A program made the translations under genes and the position numbers. From Mycolicibacterium lutetiense (GTDB lineage Bacteria > Actinomycetota > Actinomycetes > Mycobacteriales > Mycobacteriaceae), in the NCBI RefSeq assembly GCF_017876775.1, contig NZ_JAGIOP010000002.1, positions 930,001 through 994,000 of the forward strand: a stretch of DNA of 64,000 bases. Reading direction: 5' to 3'. A model generated the notes under the pieces. It made no database searches and was not told the origin of the DNA. It was given only the letters and a program-made list of their open reading frames with translations. Shown here piece after piece: positions 8,423-17,290 of this stretch (its first letter is position 1; every line of letters begins with the position of its first letter).

Positions 8423-9196
8423 TCAGCGCTTGTACGGATCCGTCCGGTCGGCCAATGCGCGCGCCACGTCGCTCGGTGCGACGCCGGTCAACTCGCGGCA
8501 CACCCGGGTGGCATGAGCGCCGTCGGCAAATCCGGCCAGATGAGCGGCATCGGTGATCGATTCACCGGCGCCAAGGTGCTCCAGAGCGGCCAGAAGTCGC
8601 GTCCACCGCGCCGTCGCCGCGAACGAGGTCCCGGTCTGCTTGCGAAACAGCCGGCCCAGATAGTCCGCTGATAGCGCCACTTCACCGGCCACCGAACCGA
8701 GATCGGTACGGCCGGGAATCCGGGACGTGACGAGTTCGATCGCCTGGCTCACCTGCGGGTGTGTCGCCGACGCGGTCAGGCCAGCCGCCCTGCCGAGCAG
8801 GGCGTCGATCACCAAATCCGTCGCACCGGCGAGGTCCTCGGCCCGCACCGTCGCCGCGACCGCCGCGGCGAGCGACTCGGCACCGTCGACAGACCACAGT
8901 CCAGGGTGGGCGCCGCACGCCCGGATCACAGCGTTGAGCGTTGTCGCAGCGCAGGTTTCAGGGCTCAGGTAGATCGACAGTGCCGCACTCGCGCCGTCCG
9001 GGCACAGGGCATGGCGGGTGCCGCCGGCCACCGCCGCGATCGTGCACCGCTGACTGGTGCCATCGTCGGCTACGAGCGCCAGCGGGCCATCGATTCCGAC
9101 CGCGAGCTGCACCGCGGGATGGTGGTGCAGCTCGATGTCCCCGAACGAGCCCGCCACCGCCATCACGCCGGGCCGGGTGATCCAGCTGCCGCGCAT
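8423..9196 (-). CDS. AraC-family transcriptional regulator
   Basis: A 257-residue regulator. The C-terminal third (about residues 160-245) has two helix-turn-helix units: LGSVAGEVALSADYLGRLFRK and, after a linker, ITDAAHLAGFADGAHATRVCRE, as in AraC/XylS proteins. The N-terminal part has the HHHP and glycine pattern of a cupin-like ligand-binding domain. ATG 9196 is preferred because longer reading would run into the SDR remnant directly upstream. Its target is unknown; it belongs to the non-syntenic block between the methyltransferase and msrB. Confidence 0.85.
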   Translation of the reverse strand: MRGSWITRPGVMAVAGSFGDIELHHHPAVQLAVGIDGPLALVADDGTSQRCTIAAVAGGTRHALCPDGASAALSIYLSPETCAATTLNAVIRACGAHPGLWSVDGAESLAAAVAATVRAEDLAGATDLVIDALLGRAAGLTASATHPQVSQAIELVTSRIPGRTDLGSVAGEVALSADYLGRLFRKQTGTSFAATARWTRLLAALEHLGAGESITDAAHLAGFADGAHATRVCRELTGVAPSDVARALADRTDPYKR

Positions 9197-9204
9197 AACG
9201 CAGG

Positions 9205-9470
9205 CTACCGCGGGCGCAACGGCCCAACCAGGTCTACATTCTCCTCGAAATAACCATCCCCCGGTCCGAGGGTGTGCACCAAGCTGTTCAGCGCACCCCA
9301 CCTTTCCCGCACCGCCTCGAATCCTGCCGCAATCGAATCAGCGTCGGTCATGTCGACACTGATGCCGATGGCGGCCGGCGCGCCGGCCGCCAATGTCTCG
9401 GCGATCGCCAACCCATACCTTTGCTTCCACCGGTGACGACAGCCGCCGAACCAGCCAGACCCAGGTCCAT
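9205..9470 (-). pseudogene. Remnant of an SDR-family oxidoreductase gene
   Basis: Starting at ATG 9470, the frame reads MDLGLAGSAAVVTGGSKGMG, an intact Rossmann dinucleotide-binding start. It then needs a +1 shift to continue as LAIAETLAAGA. The next segment PAAIGISVDMTDADSIAAGF follows without the expected 20-30 residues of beta-strand and linker. Sequence continues to LNSLVHTLGPGDGYFEE and ends at a TAG at 9205, far short of the catalytic Tyr-x3-Lys. One frameshift, one internal deletion and loss of the C-terminal two thirds make it non-functional. Its survival in recognisable form suggests recent decay. Confidence 0.75.
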
Positions 9471-9502
9471 GTTCTCCCCATCTCGATCTTGGTGGCACGC
9501 AC

Positions 9503-10192
9503 CTATTTGGATGCGTTGCTTCTCAACGGTTTCCGCGTCGACCGCTGTTCGTTCACGACAGCTTGGATCGTTTCAGGAGCAACACCGAGACCGCGCAAGC
9601 AGAAGCGCTGTACGTGCTGCCGGATTTCCTTGACGTCGCAACCTGGCGTTGCCCATTGGCGTTCGACGCTCGACCACACGACGCCCTGGATCGAAAGGGC
9701 CTCGACCTCGGGGACAATGTCGTTGAACAGCCCTGTGTCCCGCCCATTTTCGAGCTGGACGACCAGCGGACGAAGCATTTCGCGGTAAGCGGGGCCGACC
9801 AGCTCGGGCGCAGCGAACATCTGTGACTGGGCGTCCATCGACATCTGACGCAGATCCGACCTGAGCTCTACGTTGAACGCCAGGTCCAGTCGACCATCGA
9901 TCCAAGCGGCCACGGCGCGAACCGCATCGGGGGCGGTCGCCATGTGCGACTCCAGCCGTTGCACCTCGGAACGCGCCATGTCGAGGAACAGAGCAGAGAC
10001 GAGTTGGTCTTTCGAATCGAAGTGCCGATACAACGCCCTGGTGCCCAGCTGCGACCGATTCAGTACCTGGGCGATGCTCAGCGCACCGACGCCGTCTTCG
10101 CGCACGATCTCGTTGGCGGCGGCCAGAATTGCGGTCCGGACCCGTGGATCTGGCTCGAGCTTCTTGCGTCCGCCCGCATTACCGGGCTCCAT
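9503..10192 (-). CDS. TetR-family transcriptional regulator
   Basis: A 229-residue TetR regulator with the N-terminal helix-turn-helix at about 20-65 (LSIAQVLNRSQLGTRALYRHFDSKDQLV) and a helical ligand domain. ATG 10192 overlaps the stop of the upstream sulfotransferase (TGATG), so the two are translationally coupled, and the regulator is the last gene of the DUF1214-sulfotransferase-TetR operon. Autoregulation through the palindrome upstream of the DUF1214 gene is plausible (inference). Confidence 0.9.
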   Translation of the reverse strand: MEPGNAGGRKKLEPDPRVRTAILAAANEIVREDGVGALSIAQVLNRSQLGTRALYRHFDSKDQLVSALFLDMARSEVQRLESHMATAPDAVRAVAAWIDGRLDLAFNVELRSDLRQMSMDAQSQMFAAPELVGPAYREMLRPLVVQLENGRDTGLFNDIVPEVEALSIQGVVWSSVERQWATPGCDVKEIRQHVQRFCLRGLGVAPETIQAVVNEQRSTRKPLRSNASK

Positions 10193-11337
10193 CAGGCCGT
10201 TGCATCGTAGGTCGCCAGATACTCGCCGAACGCCTCCCGGACCTGCCCTTCGGTGAGCCCATAATCGGCCAACTCGTAGCTGTGCATTCCGCGTTGGCCG
10301 GGCTTGTGCCCTGTTGCCCATTCCTGCACCTTGGCGCGGGCGGCGTCGGTGAAGGTGAGGCCCAGTTTCTCGTAACTGTTGGCCACCGTCTTCACCGCGT
10401 CGGACTGCAGATCCGCGAACGACACGTCGACAAAGCGGTCATCGCCGAATCTCCTGCGAAAATCCATGGCTCGGCCCATGCCCTCGACCCACCATGCCAG
10501 CTGCTCCGCGCCGAGCTCCGCCGGGTCCTTGTAGTCGCTGCTCCAGCCGCGGATGTACCCGATCAGGCTGCATACCGACCCCAGGACTTTCGCCGGATCA
10601 CGGTGGCTCCACAGGAATTTCGCGTCGGGGTACGCATCGACGAAGGCGTCGAGTGCGAACATGTGCACCGGTGTGCGCAGATGCCACAGGTTCGGCTTGC
10701 AATGCCACTGCAACAGCTTGAGCACCTGCTTGTGATACTCGTACGTTTCGCGCATATCGGTCTGTAGCAGCCACTCCACGTAACTCGGCACCCGGACCAC
10801 GCCGTCGAAGTGATAGGTGCGGAAGCTCATCCCCATCAGATCCTGGCACTCGGTCGCAGCCTCGGGCTCGTTGCTCATCATGGTCTGGAACTCGGGGAAC
10901 ATCTGATTGATCATGGCGATGCCCTCGGCGGCCTGGGCGATCCTCGAATCGGTGTGCTGAGTAGCAGCCTCCGGCGGCGGCGTCGGCGCCTGCGATTCCC
11001 AGGCACGCAACGATCGGAACTGCGGATCGTTGGCAATCAGCTGACCCAAAGCTGTTGTGCCCGTGCGCGGTAGGCCGAGGATGACGACGGGCCCCTCGAT
11101 CACCTCGTCATCGATCTCTGGATGTTGTTTGTAAACCTCGATGACCTTCAGCCGTTGAATCAGGGCGTTGCTGATGGTCGCGTGCTGCATCACCCCACCC
11201 AGGTCGTTGAGTCGGGCCTCGTTGTTCAACGCGTCCACAGTCCGGTCGAGGCCCTCGCGGTAGTAGGACGTACCGAAGTCGTCCAGACCGGTGGCGGCGC
11301 GTGCACCCGCTTCGAGATCGTCGGCGGACAAGCTCAT
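10192..11337 (-). CDS. PAPS-dependent sulfotransferase family protein
   Basis: A 381-residue cytosolic sulfotransferase. The 5'-phosphosulfate loop is GLPRTGTTAL at about 89-97 and the 3'-phosphate region FLWSHRDPAKVLGSVCSL lies near 245-262, both typical of the Sulfotransfer_3 group that moves sulfate from PAPS to an alcohol or sterol-like acceptor. The acceptor is unknown. ATG 11337 overlaps the stop of the DUF1214 gene (ATGA), and its own stop overlaps the TetR start. No frameshift is seen. Confidence 0.88.
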   Translation of the reverse strand: MSLSADDLEAGARAATGLDDFGTSYYREGLDRTVDALNNEARLNDLGGVMQHATISNALIQRLKVIEVYKQHPEIDDEVIEGPVVILGLPRTGTTALGQLIANDPQFRSLRAWESQAPTPPPEAATQHTDSRIAQAAEGIAMINQMFPEFQTMMSNEPEAATECQDLMGMSFRTYHFDGVVRVPSYVEWLLQTDMRETYEYHKQVLKLLQWHCKPNLWHLRTPVHMFALDAFVDAYPDAKFLWSHRDPAKVLGSVCSLIGYIRGWSSDYKDPAELGAEQLAWWVEGMGRAMDFRRRFGDDRFVDVSFADLQSDAVKTVANSYEKLGLTFTDAARAKVQEWATGHKPGQRGMHSYELADYGLTEGQVREAFGEYLATYDATA

Positions 11338-12578
11338 CGGTAGAACCTCTCGTGTACGGCGCGGAGCCGCGCTGCGACGACCCGGGCCCGCTCTACGGAG
11401 GTCGTCGTGGTGGTATCGGCCGGTAACGCCGCCACCACCTCGTCGACGTTGATGACGCGCGTCTCGGGTACCGGCGCGGTTTCGGTTCGCACACAACGCA
11501 AAAGCATCGCGCCGTTGCTGTGTCCGGCGGTGTCCAGCCAGTTGGCCACGCCGGGATCGGTCGCCGACAGCACAAACCGGACCTTGCCGTCGCCATCTTC
11601 GACGGCCTGGTGACCGTTGAGGCTGGACTGGTGCCGTCCGTAGTTGATCGTCTCCAGCCACGGGTTACCAAGGGAGATGCTCCAGTACACGCCCTTAGGT
11701 GGTTCGAACTCGAGAATCAGCGCCTGATCGGGATCCAGCTCGAATCGCCCTATGACAGGGCGATTCTCGGCGGCCGCGCCCATCGAGCTCATGTCCATCG
11801 GCGGGACGAATCCATTGGCCTCGGCCATCGCACCGAAGTCCAGGAAGAATTTCAGGTTGTCGTAGACGAACTCGCCCAGAGCGAACAGCTGACGCGCAAC
11901 CGAGACGTCCGGGTCGACCGAACGATCCTCTGGTTCGACTTCGTCACCGATGCGCTCGATCTGCAACGTCGCCAGAGTCTCGGAATCCCAGTCGTAGAGG
12001 AAGTTCCGCACCGTCAGCGTGGGGTGGTCGCCGGCGAGTTGCAGCCAGTTTCCCTCGTGTTCGTCGGCCGACAGAATGGCCTCGAAGTTCCCGTCCGCGT
12101 CTACCTCGAGTTCGTCGACGAGACGGTTGGCGGTCGCTGCCATCCCGTCCATCGTCTGCAGTCCGACATAGCGCGCCGTGCCCCGGTTGCCGAACAGGCG
12201 ATAGGTTTCACCAGCGCGGAGGTCGGCGTTCAGGTACACGCAGTCCGGGCACTCCAGCCCCCACGTGACAACGTCGTCCATCCTGGCGCGGGTGACCCTG
12301 AGGACCGGATCAGGGTCCACGCGCAACGCCATGTCGATCCCGACGGCCAACAGAATCATCAGGTGGCGCATGCCCGAGGCGTAGTCCAGCCGGTTCTTGT
12401 TGACCGGCGTCGACACCACGAGTTGCTCGGCCGCGGACAGACGCTCCTGGAGGTGTTCCCAGGCCGCGGCCATCTCGACATCCTGGCCTCCGATCCCCGA
12501 AAGGGCCGCCTCGGCAATCGAGTGCGGTAGCCACGCCATCGGGTTCTTCCACGCCGTCGGCGCCTGCGCATCAGCCAC
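11334..12578 (-). CDS. DUF1214 domain-containing protein
   Basis: A 414-residue protein whose C-terminal half (about 280-400) has the DUF1214 pattern: PPKGVYWSISLGNPWLETINYGRHQSSLNG, then an aspartate-rich strand and DPGVANWLDTAGHSNGAMLLR. The biochemical role of this family is unclear to me; in actinobacteria I recall it beside lipid- and steroid-related genes. Start GTG 12578 is chosen for the strong GGAGG five bases upstream. It is the first gene of the three-gene operon with sulfotransferase and TetR. Confidence 0.8.
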   Translation of the reverse strand: MADAQAPTAWKNPMAWLPHSIAEAALSGIGGQDVEMAAAWEHLQERLSAAEQLVVSTPVNKNRLDYASGMRHLMILLAVGIDMALRVDPDPVLRVTRARMDDVVTWGLECPDCVYLNADLRAGETYRLFGNRGTARYVGLQTMDGMAATANRLVDELEVDADGNFEAILSADEHEGNWLQLAGDHPTLTVRNFLYDWDSETLATLQIERIGDEVEPEDRSVDPDVSVARQLFALGEFVYDNLKFFLDFGAMAEANGFVPPMDMSSMGAAAENRPVIGRFELDPDQALILEFEPPKGVYWSISLGNPWLETINYGRHQSSLNGHQAVEDGDGKVRFVLSATDPGVANWLDTAGHSNGAMLLRCVRTETAPVPETRVINVDEVVAALPADTTTTTSVERARVVAARLRAVHERFYR

Positions 12579-12877
12579 GGGTCCTCCGCCTCCACCGCGC
12601 GCGCCGCAGCGGTTTTGAAAACACCATTTTCGATTCGTGCCTAGGACTATCACACCGAGGGTGCGCATTGTCAATGAATCGCTGCCGCTGGCTGATTGGA
12701 GCAACCCGCCGCAACGCGTGAGCGTCGACGAACGCAACATCGACCGAGTCAGACGGCGCAGGCGTTCAGGATTCACGCAATGCGGGCAGCGTCACTCCGG
12801 TCACTGCAACTCGCATATCCGGATACGCCGCACCCGGCACCTGGCGCGCACCGGCGGACAGCCCGTAATTTGGGGTA
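12579..12877. other. Intergenic region between the DUF1214 operon and msrB
   Basis: About 300 bp between divergent genes. It holds the Shine-Dalgarno of the DUF1214 gene and the palindrome at 12617-12631. I see no convincing coding sequence in the rest; a short TAATTTGGGG stretch just before msrB may contain its promoter. No repeat or RNA gene was recognised. Confidence 0.5.
12617..12631. promoter_or_regulatory. Candidate operator GAAAA-N5-TTTTC
   Basis: A perfect 5-bp-arm inverted repeat (GAAAA CACCA TTTTC) in an AT-rich patch about 40 bp upstream of the DUF1214 start, standing out from very GC-rich surroundings. Position and symmetry suit a TetR-type site for the regulator encoded at the end of the same operon. 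Short arms make chance occurrence possible. Confidence 0.4.
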
Positions 12878-13294
12878 ATGACGACCGAGGGCCCAAAGCT
12901 GGAACTGACCGATGAGCAGTGGCACGAGAAGCTCACCCCCGAGGAGTTCGCGGTGTTGCGCCGGGCGGGCACCGAACGCCCATTCGTCGGGGAGTACACC
13001 GATACCAAGACCGAAGGCGTGTACGAGTGCCGGGCCTGCGGCACCGAGTTGTTCCGCAGCACCGAGAAGTTCGAATCCCATTGCGGTTGGCCGTCATTCT
13101 TCGACCCGGCTGATTCGGCCGCGGTGATCCTGCGCTCGGATACCTCGCTGGGGATGCGCCGCGTCGAGGTGGTGTGCGCCAACTGCCACAGCCACCTCGG
13201 ACATGTTTTCGAGGGCGAGGGCTATCCCACGCCGACCGATCAGCGGTACTGCATCAACTCCATCTCACTGAAGCTGGTGCCCAGGGCCGACTGA
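12878..13294 (+). CDS. msrB: Peptide-methionine (R)-S-oxide reductase MsrB
   Basis: A 138-residue enzyme that reduces methionine-R-sulfoxide in oxidised proteins with thioredoxin. Zinc ligands are two CxxC pairs (Cys51/54 and Cys100/103); the catalytic cysteine is Cys125 in RYCINSISL, and Cys69 in the SHCGWPSF motif is the usual resolving position. The length matches the family. It is Rv2674 in M. tuberculosis, where it directly follows aftC. Start ATG 12878. Confidence 0.95.
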   Translation: MTTEGPKLELTDEQWHEKLTPEEFAVLRRAGTERPFVGEYTDTKTEGVYECRACGTELFRSTEKFESHCGWPSFFDPADSAAVILRSDTSLGMRRVEVVCANCHSHLGHVFEGEGYPTPTDQRYCINSISLKLVPRAD

Positions 13295-13380
13295 CAAGCC
13301 GACCTCCGGCTGACCTGGCCAACCCCGGCCGACCGTGCGTTCGGCCGAGCCGACCTAGTCGACCTAGCCGACCGAATGTC

Positions 13381-13420
13381 ACGCTGGAGTGGCTGTGGAC
13401 CTCGGGCGCCACTCTGGCGT
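13381..13420. terminator. Long imperfect hairpin between convergent msrB and hemQ
   Basis: Thirteen-base arms at 13381-13393 and 13408-13420 pair completely with two G-U wobbles around a 14-base loop. It sits between the 3' ends of two convergent genes and could terminate both, though no U-tract follows. It is preceded by short direct repeats of a CGACCTAG unit around 13349-13373. It might instead be one copy of a dispersed intergenic palindrome. Confidence 0.5.
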
Positions 13421-13483
13421 GACAACGTGAAGGCCGGGGCCCACCTGACAACGTGGGGCCGGGGCAGGGCCGAATAGGAAAAC

Positions 13484-14179
13484 CTAGGGCAGCTTGGCGA
13501 CCAGATTCTCGACGCTGACCCGCGGGCCGGTGAAGAACGGCGTCTCCTCGCGGGTGTGGCGGCGGGCGTCGGTGGCCCGCAGATCGCGCATCAGGTCGAC
13601 GATGCGATCGAGTTCGGGAGCCTCGAAGGCCAGGATCCACTCGTAGTCGCCGAGCGCGAACGCCGGCACCGTGTTGGCCCGCACATCCTTGTAGCCGCGG
13701 GCGGCCATGCCGTGCTCGGACAGCATCTGGCGGCGCTCCTCGTCGGGCAGCAGGTACCACTCGTAGGACCGCACGAACGGGTACACGCAGATGTAGTCGC
13801 CCGGATCCTCACCGGCGATGAATGCCGGAACATGGCTCTTGTTGAACTCGGCCGGGCGGTGCAGCGCCACGCTGCTCCACACCGGGTCGCTGATCCGGCC
13901 CAGCGCGGTGGTGCGGCGGAAGTCCGAATAGGTCGCCTGGAGGGCCTCGATGGTCTCGGCGTGGGTCCAGAACATGAAGTCAGCGTCGGCACGCAGGCCC
14001 GCCACGTCGTACAGGCCGCGCACGACCACACCACGCTCTTCCTGGGCTTTGAAGAAGGCCGCGGCCTCTTCGGTCACCTCGGCGCGGTCCTCACCCAGCT
14101 CCCCCGGGCTCACCGCGAACACCGAGAACATCAGGTAGCGGAGGGTGGAGTTCAGTTCGTCATAGTCGAGCTTGGCCAT
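13484..14179 (-). CDS. hemQ: Coproheme decarboxylase HemQ (chlorite-dismutase-like)
   Basis: A 231-residue enzyme that oxidatively decarboxylates coproheme III to heme b, the last step of the coproporphyrin-dependent pathway of actinobacteria and Firmicutes. The proximal heme ligand is His156 in [13 protein letters not shown], and Tyr133 in the [12 protein letters not shown] segment corresponds to the tyrosine that takes part in decarboxylation. It follows hemY by 4 bp on the same strand. ATG 14179 matches the size of Rv2676c. Confidence 0.93.
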   Translation of the reverse strand: MAKLDYDELNSTLRYLMFSVFAVSPGELGEDRAEVTEEAAAFFKAQEERGVVVRGLYDVAGLRADADFMFWTHAETIEALQATYSDFRRTTALGRISDPVWSSVALHRPAEFNKSHVPAFIAGEDPGDYICVYPFVRSYEWYLLPDEERRQMLSEHGMAARGYKDVRANTVPAFALGDYEWILAFEAPELDRIVDLMRDLRATDARRHTREETPFFTGPRVSVENLVAKLP

Positions 14180-14183
14180 AGGC

Positions 14184-15539
14184 CTATCGTGCCACGCCGC
14201 TGCGCACCAGTTCCGCGGCCGCCCGAGTGGCGGTGCCCACACATGCCGGCACCCCGATCCCGCCGAGATATGCACCGGCGACCGTCAGGGTCGGGGGCAG
14301 TCCGGCGCGCAGTTCGGCGACCAGATCGCCGTGGCCGGGCCCGTACTGCGGCATCGAGTCGATCCAGCGGTGCACATGGCAATCCACCGGATCCACCGAG
14401 ACGCCGAACAGCGTGTTCAGGTCCCGCAGCGACCACGCCAGCAGATCGTCGTCGCCGATGTTGGTAGCCATGTCATCGCCATACCGGCCGAAGGACAGCC
14501 GCACCATCTCGACGTTCCCGCGCCGTCCCCACTTGCGGGACGACATCGTGACCGCCTTGGCGTTGAGGCGCTCCCCCGCGGCTACGAGCACACCCGACTG
14601 CTGCGGCAACGGTGTTCCGCCCGGCAGTGCCAGGGCCACCACCGCCGCCGACGCCACCCGGATGCGGCGGGCCGCGGCGGCCGTCTGCGGTGCAATGTGT
14701 TCGATCAGCGAGGGCAGGTGCGGCGCCGGAACCGCGAGCAGCACCGCGTCGGCATGCCAGCTCGCGCCCTCGTCGTCGAGCACCGACCAGCCGCGTCCGC
14801 GGCGATCCACCCGCACCGCGGCGACCTGGGCCCACCGCACATCGGCCCGCCGCCGCAACTCCTCCAGCAGCACGGTGTAGCCGCCGTCGACCGCGCCGAA
14901 CACCGGTGCGGTCGACGGCGGCGGCAGCGCCTCGCGCACCGCCTCGGTGAGGCTGCGGGCCCCGCGGTCCAACGCGGCGGCCACCGACGGCACCGCCGAA
15001 CGCACCCCGATGGTGGCCGATGACCCGGCGTATACGCCGGTGAGCAGGGGGTCGACCGACCGCGTCACCACCTGCGGGCCGAACCGGTCACCGACCAGCT
15101 CGGCGACGGACGGATCGGCGCCCGGGGTCCATTTCAGTGGCCGGGCGCGCTCGTCGAGGATGCGCGCCACGGTCTCGTCGTCCACGAGGCCGAGCAGCGA
15201 CGACGCCTGCGCCGGAATGCCCTGCACGGTGCCCTGCGGCAACTGATGGAGCCGCGCGCCGCTGTAGATCAAGGGGCGGGTGCCGGTGGGACTGAGCCGG
15301 CGGCCGGCCAGACCCAGCTCACCGAGCAGGTCGAGCATCTCGGGTCTGCGCACGATGAACGCCTCGGCGCCGACATCGAACGGCTGCCCGCCGACCCGTT
15401 CGGTGCGCAGCACGCCGCCTAGCCGGTCAGCCGGATCGAGCAGCGTGATCTGCGCCCGAGGTCCGGCCGCAAGTCTCAACCGATACGCCGCGACGAGCCC
15501 TGAAATACCGCCGCCGACAACGCAATAGGAAGCACTCAC
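14184..15539 (-). CDS. hemY: Coproporphyrinogen/protoporphyrinogen oxidase HemY (CgoX)
   Basis: A 451-residue FAD enzyme that oxidises coproporphyrinogen III to coproporphyrin III in Gram-positive heme synthesis. The FAD dinucleotide loop VVGGGISGL is at 7-15, followed by the LDPADRLGG ribose-binding acid; the C-terminal [18 protein letters not shown] is the family's FAD-closing motif. GTG 15539 overlaps the hemE stop (GTGA), showing translational coupling. Homologous to Rv2677c. Confidence 0.93.
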   Translation of the reverse strand: MSASYCVVGGGISGLVAAYRLRLAAGPRAQITLLDPADRLGGVLRTERVGGQPFDVGAEAFIVRRPEMLDLLGELGLAGRRLSPTGTRPLIYSGARLHQLPQGTVQGIPAQASSLLGLVDDETVARILDERARPLKWTPGADPSVAELVGDRFGPQVVTRSVDPLLTGVYAGSSATIGVRSAVPSVAAALDRGARSLTEAVREALPPPSTAPVFGAVDGGYTVLLEELRRRADVRWAQVAAVRVDRRGRGWSVLDDEGASWHADAVLLAVPAPHLPSLIEHIAPQTAAAARRIRVASAAVVALALPGGTPLPQQSGVLVAAGERLNAKAVTMSSRKWGRRGNVEMVRLSFGRYGDDMATNIGDDDLLAWSLRDLNTLFGVSVDPVDCHVHRWIDSMPQYGPGHGDLVAELRAGLPPTLTVAGAYLGGIGVPACVGTATRAAAELVRSGVAR

Positions 15540-16597
15540 AGGGAGTGCACCAGGGTCACCGCCTCGGTGATGATGCCGGGGTCGGTCGCCGGCAACACAC
15601 CGTGGCCCAGATTGAAGACGTGCCCGGCAGCTCCCGCGGCCACGGCCGCCCGCCCGTCGTCGACCACGCGGCGCACCGCCGCCTCGGTCACCGGCCAGCC
15701 CGACAGCAGCACCACCGGATCCAGGTTGCCCTGCAGGGCCGTGCCGGGCTTCACCCGGGCGGCGGCATCGACCAGCGAGGTTCGCCAATCCACCCCGACC
15801 ACGGTGGCCGGTGCGGAACCCAGCGCCTCGGACATGGCCCCGAGCAACTCCGCGGTGCCGACGCCGAAGTGCGTCATCGGCACGCCTGCGGCGGCCATCG
15901 TGGCGAACACCCGGGTGGTGTGCGGAAGCACGTAGGTGCGGTAGTCGGCCAGCGACAGCGTCCCGGCCCAGGAGTCGAACACCTGAAGGGCATCGACACC
16001 GGCGTCGACCTGGGCCTGCAGGAAGGTGATGGTCAGATCGGTCAGCGTGCTCATCAGGGCGTGCCAGGTGGCCGACTCGCCCAGCATCATCGCCTTGGTG
16101 CGTTCGTGGTGACGGCTCGGACCGCCCTCTACCAGGTAAGACGCCAGCGTGAACGGGGCGCCCGCGAAGCCGATCAACGGCACCTCGCCCAGCTCGCGCA
16201 CCAGCATCGACACCGCTTCGGTGACCGGCGAGACCTGCTCCGGATCAAGCGCTTTCATACCCTCGACATCGGCCTGCGTCCGGATCGGCTGTTCGATCAC
16301 CGGGCCCACGTCCGGGACGATGTCCAGGCCGATCCCGGCGGCCTTCAACGGCACCACGATGTCGGAGAACAGGATCGCGGCGTCCACGCCGTGCCTGCGT
16401 ACGGGCTGCAGCGTGATCTCGCAGACCAGTTCGGGGTCGAAGCAGGCCTCGAGCATGCGGTGCTGGGCACGCAGCGCGCGGTATTCGGGCAGCGACCGGC
16501 CGGCCTGCCGCATGAACCACACCGGCACGCGGTGCGGGGTGCGGCCGCTGGCGGCGGCTAGGTAGGGGGATTCGGGCAGCTCCCGGCGGGTACTCAT
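15536..16597 (-). CDS. hemE: Uroporphyrinogen decarboxylase HemE
   Basis: A 353-residue cytosolic enzyme converting uroporphyrinogen III to coproporphyrinogen III by removing four carboxyl groups. The signature [16 protein letters not shown] lies near the N-terminus with its active-site arginine, and [13 protein letters not shown] near the C-terminus. It heads the hemE-hemY-hemQ operon, giving the route from uroporphyrinogen to heme minus ferrochelatase. In M. tuberculosis a divergent enoyl-CoA hydratase gene (echA15) follows; it is absent here. Confidence 0.95.
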   Translation of the reverse strand: MSTRRELPESPYLAAASGRTPHRVPVWFMRQAGRSLPEYRALRAQHRMLEACFDPELVCEITLQPVRRHGVDAAILFSDIVVPLKAAGIGLDIVPDVGPVIEQPIRTQADVEGMKALDPEQVSPVTEAVSMLVRELGEVPLIGFAGAPFTLASYLVEGGPSRHHERTKAMMLGESATWHALMSTLTDLTITFLQAQVDAGVDALQVFDSWAGTLSLADYRTYVLPHTTRVFATMAAAGVPMTHFGVGTAELLGAMSEALGSAPATVVGVDWRTSLVDAAARVKPGTALQGNLDPVVLLSGWPVTEAAVRRVVDDGRAAVAAGAAGHVFNLGHGVLPATDPGIITEAVTLVHSL

Positions 16598-16708
16598 CGG
16601 GTCCTATGGTGCCATGTGTCCCGTGACGGGGGCCGTTGCCGGTTCGTGACTGCCCCATACCGGCGCGCCTGCGTACCGTGCTGGCCTTATCAGCTAGCGT
16701 CAAATCCC

Positions 16709-17290
16709 GTGACCTCTGCCGAACCGGCCCAGTTCCGGACGGCGGTGGCGGCGATGAGTGCCACCACCGTGCGGCCGGAAATCGAACTGGGTCCGATACG
16801 ACCGCCCCAGCGGCTGGCGCCCTACAGCTACGCGCTGGGCGCCGAGGTTCGCCATCCTGAGACAACGGTCGTCCCGGAGCGTTCCGAGGGTGACGCCTTC
16901 GGGCGGTTGATCCTGCTGCACGACCCCGACGGCGCCGAGGCCTGGGACGGCACCATGCGACTGGTCGCCTACATCCAGGCCGACCTGGACTCCAGCGAAG
17001 CCGTCGACCCGCTCCTGCCCGAGGTGGCCTGGAGCTGGCTGGTTGATTCCCTGGAGTCGCGCGCCGAGCACGTCACTGCCCTGGGCGGCACCGTCACCGC
17101 CACCACCTCGGTGCGCTACGGCGACATCTCCGGCCCGCCACGAGCGCACCAGCTCGAGCTGCGGGCCTCCTGGACCGCCACCGATCTGGAGTTGGGGCCG
17201 CACGTGGAGGCATTCTGCGAAGTTCTCGAGCACGCCGCCGGCTTGCCGCCTACCGGCGTGACCGACCTGAATTCCCGTACCCGCGCGTAA
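16709..17290 (+). CDS. DUF3000 domain-containing protein (Rv2680-like)
   Basis: A 193-residue soluble conserved actinobacterial protein with no known function. It contains APYSYALGAEV, LILLHDPDGAEAWDGTMRLVAYIQAD and VRYGDISGP segments characteristic of the family. GTG 16709 is preferred over longer options because conservation starts with the TSAEPAQFRTAVAAM stretch. The RNase D-like gene begins immediately after its stop, as in Rv2680-Rv2681, so the two are probably co-transcribed. Confidence 0.8.
   Translation: MTSAEPAQFRTAVAAMSATTVRPEIELGPIRPPQRLAPYSYALGAEVRHPETTVVPERSEGDAFGRLILLHDPDGAEAWDGTMRLVAYIQADLDSSEAVDPLLPEVAWSWLVDSLESRAEHVTALGGTVTATTSVRYGDISGPPRAHQLELRASWTATDLELGPHVEAFCEVLEHAAGLPPTGVTDLNSRTRA

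Noticed and set aside
11520..12530. Long plus-strand frame over the DUF1214 gene
   Set aside because: Rich in Arg/Gln/His with no domain; the minus-strand gene has a strong ribosome site and family motifs.
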